Shown here: piece by piece, positions 35,801-43,100 of the stretch | Layout of the letters: every line of letters starts with the position of its first letter | Position numbering within the stretch: the stretch's first letter is position 1 | Origin: Hymenobacter sp. DG01 | Lineage (GTDB): Bacteria > Bacteroidota > Bacteroidia > Cytophagales > Hymenobacteraceae | Length of the DNA: 64,000 nt | Direction: 5' to 3' | Assembly: GCF_006352025.1 (NCBI RefSeq) | Contig: NZ_CP040936.1 | Span: forward strand, 3,784,001 to 3,848,000 | Notes under the pieces: generated by a model | What the model was told of the DNA's origin: nothing | The model's database searches: none | The model's input: the letters and a program-made list of their open reading frames with translations, nothing else | Program-made: the position numbers and the translations under genes

Positions 35801-36217
35801 ACTATTGCGAGCAAGGGTAGTTTGCTGCACAATAGTACCATCGCCTACGCCATAGCGGAGCGTAAGTATTAAATCTTTATACGTGTATCCAGCAAGTACC
35901 GGATCAGCCCGCCGTACACCATACGACAACTTCTCTCCAGGCTTCAAGCGTATGAACATACGGTAATCAGCCTTGAAAGGAGCACCCGCTGGGCTTACCC
36001 AACTAGCAGGTTTGAGAAAGCCGTAGGAAATATCTACCCCTCCTGAAAGGGAATCAGAATTGTGAACAAGAAAGCCGGCTCGGTCATTGGTAGCGGTAGT
36101 GAGGCCGTCTGTATTGGTGCCAGGTGTTAGATTTTTAGAACCTTCAGCCTTTGCTTGGCCCCAACCGAGCATCAGCCACGCTAACAGCAAGACTGCTAAT
36201 CGTAAGTGTGTTTTCAT
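32894..36217 (-). CDS. Large T9SS surface protein with thrombospondin type 3 repeats
   Basis: This 1107-residue protein has a signal peptide (LAVLLLAWLMLGWGQAKA). A beta-rich region of about 500 residues follows, then Asp-rich calcium-binding thrombospondin type 3-like repeats (roughly 530-830) such as DNDGDGVTDDTDIDDDNDG, DTDGDGIPNHFDLDSDNDG and DTDGDSTPDMFDLDSDND. A fibronectin-like domain (about 930-1030) precedes the T9SS C-terminal sorting domain beginning VTVYPNPA. It is secreted and probably surface-attached; adhesion or a structural role is likely but not shown. A TAGCTTTG element at 36294-36301 on the minus strand may be its -7 promoter box. Confidence 0.9.
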   Translation of the reverse strand: MKTHLRLAVLLLAWLMLGWGQAKAEGSKNLTPGTNTDGLTTATNDRAGFLVHNSDSLSGGVDISYGFLKPASWVSPAGAPFKADYRMFIRLKPGEKLSYGVRRADPVLAGYTYKDLILTLRYGVGDGTIVQQTTLARNSTTTNTYQLRSGQAGVIDTYAQAAAGPSPAAGGYIPLIYTNNTGSTQDFFVEFTQVGEYTSQGTQGSFNDLKTPSTTFGNGTTNNKLYSVYDIWDFTVTGTDNLVKNGRLFSKFWSFSTLSAANLLSSKFTLYPLVESRSNPNTYYIKAIDLAGLRPYAFFFVTNEFGSTANATRNTIAERRKSQNGNKAYLQYPSFVNDPDPSIWPSTTVPTVSITPQPYCRSGNTEVAFTTTSSETGRFDITITYSGNTRTLTTDVIGGSSATIIWDGLVNNVRVPAGQPITYSFTNRGAAVNFPLYDAENNEGGFSVRNVRPSSAGTDVLYWDDTNIAALNTSSLNGTVSPAHAWGNNTTSTPGNAVTVNTWTYGFVSAANNLTYTTIYVCDNDGDGVTDDTDIDDDNDGILDVVESFSGTTSVDPSAFADANSPVRYLDVDYVHPIFGAFRDLNNNGVNDIFDTDGDGIPNHFDLDSDNDGLTDSFEAGLTSLIWTNDATATQSSGYSTAQGRFINSITNGTTSVGTIANSVGANGLPNAVENRGTGGTANARVGGTEVNTVRYTLPDNDQEAFTANGQTARNYNFLDLDSDNDGITDEMEALPSVTYNTRKNQANFNTDSDRDGIRDAYDGNVSGGNSITLRADTDGDSTPDMFDLDSDNDNATRTTRPIYAQTSDWSEGFDLNGSGAAGDDIVALARQFALNNPEKSAYYPVTTNGSGYGATTLSQFLQDANSNGIPNFLDITSPYYHDDNFNGLVDIYDPAYSGSASTGPGYLNATTDAFFRRNTAAAPLPVTLVSFKAQTNGQDARLLWNTSQELNNDRFVVERSLDGTTFQKVGEVKGQGTTTSAHDYSFVDAKAANQARGTMYYRLRQVDFDGSSILSDVQTVRFTSATDVTVYPNPAAATITTFLNLTALSSGTYQVKITDLAGRTVRILSQQGSTTQSIRLDNLPKGTYLLTIQGNGQTFTKRLIKE

Positions 36218-36549
36218 GCAAAAAATGTGAGTATGGAAAGTGTTAAAAAGCGGATGTGGTTGGTGGCGGGCGCCTTATCCTAGCGCGCGATTACAAAGCT
36301 AGAATGGCCTGGAAGCGTACTGCCGGGTTTTCGCCGAATGGCCGAATCATCTCGGTGAATGCTCTGGATCCAGGCTCTAAGACCTTGCCTGGAATTATCC
36401 TATGTTGAGCGCATTGTACAAAGGCGCAAAGGTCCGTGAGCTAGTACGAAGTGAGCGGTTGCGTTGGATTTTGTGGGCAGGGAACGGAATGCTACCAACC
36501 GGTAGCACTCCGTTCTTTGAACAGAAATCACCTCCTGCTACCGACCCCA
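36218..36549. other. Intergenic region with hairpin after malQ
   Basis: This 332-base gap holds a candidate -7 box (TAGCTTTG, minus strand, 36294-36301) for the surface protein gene. A hairpin at 36482-36515 has 15-base arms with one mismatch around AACC and lies about 35 bases beyond the malQ stop; it may terminate malQ. Confidence 0.5.
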
Positions 36550-39288
36550 CTAATACACCCGGTCCCGGCCGCTTTGCTGCACTAGCTGGCCTACTTCCTG
36601 GTTGAAGCCGGCTTCCTCGCGCAGGTCTTCCAGGGGGATGTGGAAGCGGTACTTCCAGAAGTGGGTGGGGTTGGCGGGCACGTTGATTTGCTCCTCCAAC
36701 GGGTCGGGGCGGCGCAGGCGCTGGTCCATGGCCAGCAGGTCCTGGAGGGGGAAGATGGCCCACATGGCGGGGGAATGCAGGTGCTGCACCGTTACCTCGC
36801 GGGCTACCCAGGGCTCACAGTGCAGGGGCGCCTGCTGGCCCCAGTGGCCCAGCAGATGCTCGAAGAAGCGCTGGGTTTTCTCGCGGTCCTCTTCCCACCA
36901 GCCGCGTACCGTGCTCATGTCGTGCGAGCCGGGGCTGACTACGGAGAGGTAGGGGGCTACGGCCGGGTTGCCAAACTCCACGCTGGGGTCAGAAGGCATG
37001 CGCTGGATGTTCAGGCCCAGAATCCCCAGGGCCTTCATTACGCCCGGCACCGATTCGGGCACCATGCCCAGGTCTTCGCCGCAGATCAGCATGTCGGTGG
37101 CCCAGCGCACGGCCGGCAGCTTAACTAGGCCCTGCCGCCGCCAGAAGTCCTCGTGGCGGCGGTAGAAGAAGTCGATATAAACCTCGTGCAGGCGGGCACG
37201 CGTCTGGTCGTCAAGCTCCCGGAACGAGCGGCTCAGGTGCAGGGTAATGCGCGGGTGGTAGAAGTCGGGCTGCTGGTCGTCGGGTACCAGCAGCACTTCG
37301 TTCACCAGCTTGTATAAGCTCGTGCGCAGCCAGCGGTAGTGTTCGGCATTGGCCGGGTCCTGGCTGATCTTCGACTCGATAACTGCCTCAATCTGGCGCT
37401 GGGTCCGGACGTGCTGCTGCAGGCGGATAGCCCCGTAGCCAGCGTCCTCCATAAACTCATCGAACACAGATTGGGCCTGGCCGTGGAAAATTTCCTGCAC
37501 GATGTGCCAGCGGATGTAGGGCTCGCAGAGGCGAGCGTAGTCAAACCAGCCGATGCGCTCCTCGATTTCGTGGCGGTGCAGGGGTAGGGCCGGGGAGAAG
37601 TGGCCGAGCAGACCCTCCACCGAGTGGCCTGGAATTTCCCAGATACGAAAGAAGCCCAGGATGTGGTCGATGCGGAGAGCATCGAAGTAGCGGGCCAAGT
37701 GGCCCATCCGCTGCTGCCACCACTGGTAGCCGTCCTCAGCCATCCGCTCCCAATTGTAAGTAGGGAAGCGCCAGTTCTGGCCCGTTACCGAGAAATCGTC
37801 GGGCGGGGCGCCGGCTTGCTGGTGCATATGGTAGAGCTCGGGCTGGGTCCAGGCATCCACGGAGTGGCGGTAGATGCCGATGGGCAGGTCGCCTTTCACC
37901 ACTACCCCCCGCTGCCGGGCGTACTCTACGGCCTCCAGCAGCTGCTTATCGAGGTGGAACTGCGTGAACAGGTGCAGGCCGAACTCATCAAACTCCGGGC
38001 TGTCTTCGCGCAGCAGCTCGGCTACCCGGGTCGGGGTGCGGAACTCCTCGGGCCACTGGGTAAAATCGGCCGTGCCAAACCGGTCGCGCAGGCCGGAGAA
38101 GGCGGCGTAGGGCAGGAGCCAGGCCTGCTGCTCTTGGCGGAAGGCCCGGAAGGCCGGGTCGGCCAGGAAGGCGGCTTTCTCCTGCTGATACAGCTGCCGG
38201 ATAAACTTCCACTTGGCGTTCATGACCGGCTCGTAATCCACGAAATCCCGACCATTCAGCTCCTCGCGCAGCTGCGCCAGCTCCTGGCGGGCGGCGGCAT
38301 CGCGCAACTCAGCCACGGCATCGAGGTTGAGATACTGCGGGTGCAGGGCAAACACCGAAATGGCGGCGTAGGGGTAGCTGTCCACCCAGGTGTGGGTAGC
38401 CACAGTGTCGTTGATGGGCAGCACTTGCACCAGCTTGAGGCCGGTAGCCACGGCCCAGTCCACAAGCAGCTTCAAATCAGGAAACTCGCCCACGCCCAGG
38501 CCGCGGCGGCTGCGCAGGGCAAACACCGGCAGGGCCACACCTGCCCCGCGCCAATTACCGGTGGGGTAGCGGAAGTGGTCATCGGCCTTCACGCGCAGGG
38601 TGCGGCGGTCGGGCGAGCCGTAAATCAGGCGGTCTTCGCCGGCTTCCAGATGAATGATTTTCTGCTCCGCCGGGTCCCAGATACCATACTTATACTGGGT
38701 TGTCTGCTCGGGGTGGGCCAGGGCCACTTCCGCGCGCCAGGTGGGGTAGTCGGCATCGGACAACACAACGGCCTTGCGGGCATCCCAGCTGCCCAGGGCC
38801 GGGTCGGAGCCGAGCACGCATAGCTGGTGGTTGGAATCGACGCGCGGGGCCGAGAGCTGAAAGCGCACTACGCCGTTGGCCTCACCCGCTGGGGCAGGTG
38901 CCGGCGCAGTCGGGGCCGGGCGGCGCATCAGGGCTTTGGTGAAGGCGGCCGTATGCAGCTCGTTTTCGGGGAGGGCCGGGGCCCGCCAGAAGTCTTCCAG
39001 CACGATGCGGGTAAAGCCGCCGGCCGCGTTGAGGCCGATGGTGCGGTTAGGGCCCCACTCCCAGTGCTGGCCTCCGTCGGCCTCGTCCAGCAGCACATAC
39101 TTATACTCCACGCTACCCACCTCATCATCGGGCAGGCTGATTTCCTGGGTCCAGAGGCCTTTTTCGGGGAGGTAGTGCAGGTTCAGAGCTTGATTGAGGT
39201 TCCAGTGGCCCAGGCTGGGCAGGGAACCGCAAACTACCAGGCGCTGGCCCCAGGCCGTGCGGAAGGGTAGCGTAAAGCGAAGAATCAT
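36550..39288 (-). CDS. malQ: 4-alpha-glucanotransferase with two CBM20 domains (DPE2-like)
   Basis: This 912-residue enzyme transfers glucan segments between maltooligosaccharides or glycogen. Two starch-binding CBM20 domains occupy about 1-100 (GSLPSLGHWN) and 140-235 (GSDPALGSWDARKAV). The GH77 domain follows from about 260. Catalytic blocks are ALRIDHILGFFRIWEIP (nucleophile Asp), CGEDLGMVPESV (acid/base Glu) and SPGSHDMSTVRGWW (third Asp). This architecture matches plant DPE2 rather than E. coli MalQ. ATG 39288 opens the first CBM20; the longer frame to 39375 adds basic, non-conserved residues. Confidence 0.94.
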   Translation of the reverse strand: MILRFTLPFRTAWGQRLVVCGSLPSLGHWNLNQALNLHYLPEKGLWTQEISLPDDEVGSVEYKYVLLDEADGGQHWEWGPNRTIGLNAAGGFTRIVLEDFWRAPALPENELHTAAFTKALMRRPAPTAPAPAPAGEANGVVRFQLSAPRVDSNHQLCVLGSDPALGSWDARKAVVLSDADYPTWRAEVALAHPEQTTQYKYGIWDPAEQKIIHLEAGEDRLIYGSPDRRTLRVKADDHFRYPTGNWRGAGVALPVFALRSRRGLGVGEFPDLKLLVDWAVATGLKLVQVLPINDTVATHTWVDSYPYAAISVFALHPQYLNLDAVAELRDAAARQELAQLREELNGRDFVDYEPVMNAKWKFIRQLYQQEKAAFLADPAFRAFRQEQQAWLLPYAAFSGLRDRFGTADFTQWPEEFRTPTRVAELLREDSPEFDEFGLHLFTQFHLDKQLLEAVEYARQRGVVVKGDLPIGIYRHSVDAWTQPELYHMHQQAGAPPDDFSVTGQNWRFPTYNWERMAEDGYQWWQQRMGHLARYFDALRIDHILGFFRIWEIPGHSVEGLLGHFSPALPLHRHEIEERIGWFDYARLCEPYIRWHIVQEIFHGQAQSVFDEFMEDAGYGAIRLQQHVRTQRQIEAVIESKISQDPANAEHYRWLRTSLYKLVNEVLLVPDDQQPDFYHPRITLHLSRSFRELDDQTRARLHEVYIDFFYRRHEDFWRRQGLVKLPAVRWATDMLICGEDLGMVPESVPGVMKALGILGLNIQRMPSDPSVEFGNPAVAPYLSVVSPGSHDMSTVRGWWEEDREKTQRFFEHLLGHWGQQAPLHCEPWVAREVTVQHLHSPAMWAIFPLQDLLAMDQRLRRPDPLEEQINVPANPTHFWKYRFHIPLEDLREEAGFNQEVGQLVQQSGRDRVY

Positions 39289-39476
39289 TGAGGGCTGAGT
39301 TACTTGGGAAGTGGGGCCGAAGATACGGCGTAAACCGCGGACCCGAAGCCGCTCTGAGAGCCTTATCCGGTGCAATGCAGGCTATTTTTTGGCGGTTTTC
39401 ATGCGGCTAATGGCGGGTTGACCGTTGGTTGGTGCCCGATTGATTCGGGGCCGTAGGCTCACCTGCTCGCGGCACT

Positions 39477-39902
39477 TCAGCCCCGCCGACCTTTGCTCCG
39501 CTTCCGGCTCGTTTTGGTTGGCTCGGCCTGCTGTTGCTGCAGGGTAACCACCAGGTTCTTCTCAGCCTCGGGTGCCCGCAGCTCTACCTGCTGGGGCAGG
39601 TGGCCGGGGTAGGCAACCAGAAACCGGACCGGCACGCCCGCCGGCAGGGGCAGCAGAAAAAAGCCCTCGGCGTTGGTAGTGGCCAGCTGGGTGGGTTTGC
39701 CTACCACCGAGACGGTAGCGCCGGGCAAAGGCTGCCCTGCCTCGCTGAACACGGCCCCGGTGAACTGCACAAGGCGCGGTGTGGTGGCCGAAACGGTTTG
39801 GGCCGCGGCCAAGGGTAGGCCCCCACCCGGCAGTACCCCCCAGCTTGCCAGGGCAAACAGGCAGGCAGCAGCCCGGTACCGAAAGAAACAGGTCAGAAGC
39901 AA
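39477..39902 (-). CDS. Secreted carboxypeptidase-regulatory-like domain protein
   Basis: This 141-residue protein has a long signal peptide (AAACLFALASWGVL to LPLAAAQ, about 10-35) and one Ig-like carboxypeptidase regulatory domain: FTGAVFSEAGQPLPGATVSV, ATTNAEGFFLLPLP, and FLVAYPGHLPQQVEL (about 45-120). The tail is Lys/Arg-rich (KTSRKRSKGRRG). This domain normally begins TonB-dependent receptors; here it stands alone. No ATG precedes the signal peptide, so the start is probably the TTG at 39902. The gene diverges from tamB. Confidence 0.65.
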   Translation of the reverse strand: MLLTCFFRYRAAACLFALASWGVLPGGGLPLAAAQTVSATTPRLVQFTGAVFSEAGQPLPGATVSVVGKPTQLATTNAEGFFLLPLPAGVPVRFLVAYPGHLPQQVELRAPEAEKNLVVTLQQQQAEPTKTSRKRSKGRRG

Positions 39903-40104
39903 GGCGGGCAGGGATAAAGCGGAAGGAAAACCAAATGGTATTCGGAAACTACGCTATTTCCGCGAGGCCACCGCATGTTCCTCGATAAGGCTGGGCCGCA
40001 GGCCGGTAGAGCCGGACAATGCACCGGTAAAAACAAAGCAAGGCCAACCTGAGCGGGCATTTTCCCGTTTGGCTGACTGAGTTTCATTTCTACCGGTCTG
40101 TCGT

Positions 40105-43100
40105 TTGCCTCTCTACCTGCGTCGTATTCTGTACGCCCTGCTCGGGCTCATTGGGCTGGTGCTGCTGCTCGTGGCCGGCATCTTCGTGTTCCTGCAAACC
40201 AATGCGGGCCAGGATTTTGCCGCCCGCAAGGCTGAGCAATACTTACGGGATAAACTGCAAACCGACGTGCGAATCGCCAAATTTCGCACGGACCTCAAGC
40301 ACGTCATCAGCCTCGATGGGGTCTATATCGAGGACCAGAAAGGCGATACGCTGCTCTCGGTGGGGCACCTGGGCGTTGACCTGGATTTGTGGGCCCTCAC
40401 CAAGTCGCAGATTAACCTGAAGAGCCTGGAGCTGAACAACGGGCGCCTGGCCATCACGCGCACTGAGCCCGACAGCATCTCGAACTACGATTTCATTGTA
40501 AACGCCTTTGCCAGCGGCGACACCAGCACCGTGGCGACTACCCCCGCCGACACTACGGGCGCGGGCTTTCAGTACAACATCGGCGACCTGCGCCTGACCA
40601 ATGTGCTGCTGACCTACAACGACCAGGTGGACGGCATGAACGTGCGCACCCGGGTAGGCGAGCTGGCCGTGAATATGGACGAGGTAAACGTGGACGGCTC
40701 CACGTACCGCATTGATCAGGCGGCCCTGCGCAACACGGGCATCAACATCCGGCAAACCAAGGTGCCGCCAGATACCCCCCAGGATACGGCCGCCCTCAAG
40801 CTGGAATTCGGCCTGAACCGGGCCCAGCTGGAAAACGTCAGCCTCACCTACCGCAACGACCCCTCGGCCCAGTTTATCAGTACCCGCATTGGGGAAGCCG
40901 ACGTAACGGCCGACAACATTGACCTGGTGAACAGCCGGGTAGCCCTGAACACCCTGAAGCTGCGCAACACCAGCTTTGCCTACGCCCAGAACGAGAACGT
41001 ACCAGTAGAGCAGCGGGTAGTAAACCCCGCCGAAGCCGTGCGCGACCTGAACAAGTCGGTGGAAAACGCTACCGGCCAGGAGGCCAGCTGGGTAGTAACC
41101 CTGAAGCAGTCCGACATCAGCGGCGTGGACGTAGCCTTCGACAACTTCAACCAGCCCCGGCAGAAGACGCGCATCCAGGGCATGGACTACAATCACCTGA
41201 AGTTCACGAACCTGGTACTTAACACCGAGAACCTGCGCTACTCCGCCGATAGCACCACCGGCCGCATCACGCAGCTGGCGGGCCAGGAGCAGAGCGGCTT
41301 TGCCATTACCCGCGCCGCCGCTCAGCTGCACTACGACGACCACCGTATTCAGCTTAATGACCTGGACCTGGTGACGCCCCACAGCCACCTGCGCCGCCGC
41401 ATCGGCATTGGCTACAAGGACCTGGCCGGCATTGCCGACGACCTGCCCAACCTGCAGCTGAACGGCGACCTGCGCCAGACCCGCCTGGGCTTCCGCGACG
41501 TGCTCTACATCACCCCCAGCCTCATCGACACGCCCCCGTTCAGCAGCGGCCCCAACCAGTCATTCCTGATTTCGGGACTGGTAAACGGGCGCCTGGGTGA
41601 TTTGCGTGTGCAGAACCTCGACTTCGTGGGCTTCCGCAACACCGTGGTACGGGGTGGGGGCCGCATTCAGGGCCTGCCCAACACCGATGACCGCCTGATT
41701 CTGGATCTGAACCTGGGCTACGTGCGCACCACTGAGGCGGACATGCGCAGCCTGCTGCCGGCCGGCACCCTGCCTGAGCTGGGCATCGACCCCAATGACC
41801 CCATTACCATGAGCGGGCAGATCCGGGGTCGTATCAGCAACCTGGCTCTCAACAACATCACCCTGCAAGGGCTGAACGGCACCCGCCTCCGCACTACGGG
41901 CCGCATCCAGGGCCTGCCCAACACCGACCGCCGCCTCTACGCCGATTTCAACGTGCAGGAGTTTACTTCCACGGCCGCCGATATCAAGGGCCTGCTACCG
42001 CCCGGCACTCTGCCTGCTGGCTACTCCCTACCCCCGCGCATGTCGGTAACCGGCACGTTCCGGGGCCGGCCCACGGCGCTGGTGTTTGATACCGATTTGC
42101 GGGCCACAACTTCCTACGGCAACGTAGCGGCCAAAGTCAACGTGGGCGAAGGGCCCGTGGGGCAGGAGCCGGTGCGTGCTACTTTCAGCACCCAAAGCCT
42201 GGACCTCGGCAAGTTCATGGGGGATCCTACTATTGGTAAGATAACGGCCAATGGCACCCTCACCGGCCGTGGTGGCCTCGACCCCAACCAGCTGCGCGGC
42301 CAGCTCAACGCCCGGGTGCAGCAGGCTACCTACAACGGCTATACCTACCGCGGCATCACGGCGAAGGTGGATATTGACCGCAACCGTTACGTGGTGGACG
42401 CCAGCAGCAAGGATGACCCCAACCTCAACCTCGATTTGCTGGCCACCATTGACCTGCGCAATGCTGCCAACCCCACTTATACCGTGGACCGCCTGAACCT
42501 GCGCGGGGCCAACCTGACGGCCCTGGGTTTCTATACCGGCGGCGACCTGCGCGTGCAGGGCGACCTGACGGCCAACATCAGCGGCTCTGACCTGAATACC
42601 ATCAACGGGACCTTCTCGGGCAACCGCATCGTCATTGTGAATAATAACCGGCCCTTTGCCCTCGACTCGGTGAGCGGGCGCATTGTGCAGCGCACCGGCC
42701 GCACCGAGGTGGACTTTGCTTCCAGCGTAGCCGACCTGACCTTGCGCGGTAATACCCGCCTCGGCGACCTGGCCACGGAGCTGCAGCGCCACATTGACCG
42801 GTACTTTGATTTGCCGGGTGTGCAGTACCGGCCCAGCTCGGAGTATCGGCAGTTTACCTTTGAGGCCAACCTGAAGCAGCCGCGCCTGGTGCAGCAGCTG
42901 GTGCCCGACCTCAAGCGCCTCACGCCCTTCAAGCTCACTGGCTCCTACGACAGCCGCCAGGCCGACCTGCGCCTGAACACCCGCATTGGCCGCATTGTGT
43001 ACCTGGGCTACGCCCTGGACTCTCTGAAGCTGGCCGTGCAGTCGGACCCCCAGAAGCTGGACTATGCCCTGGGTCTGCGCCAGATCAGCCAGGACACCAG

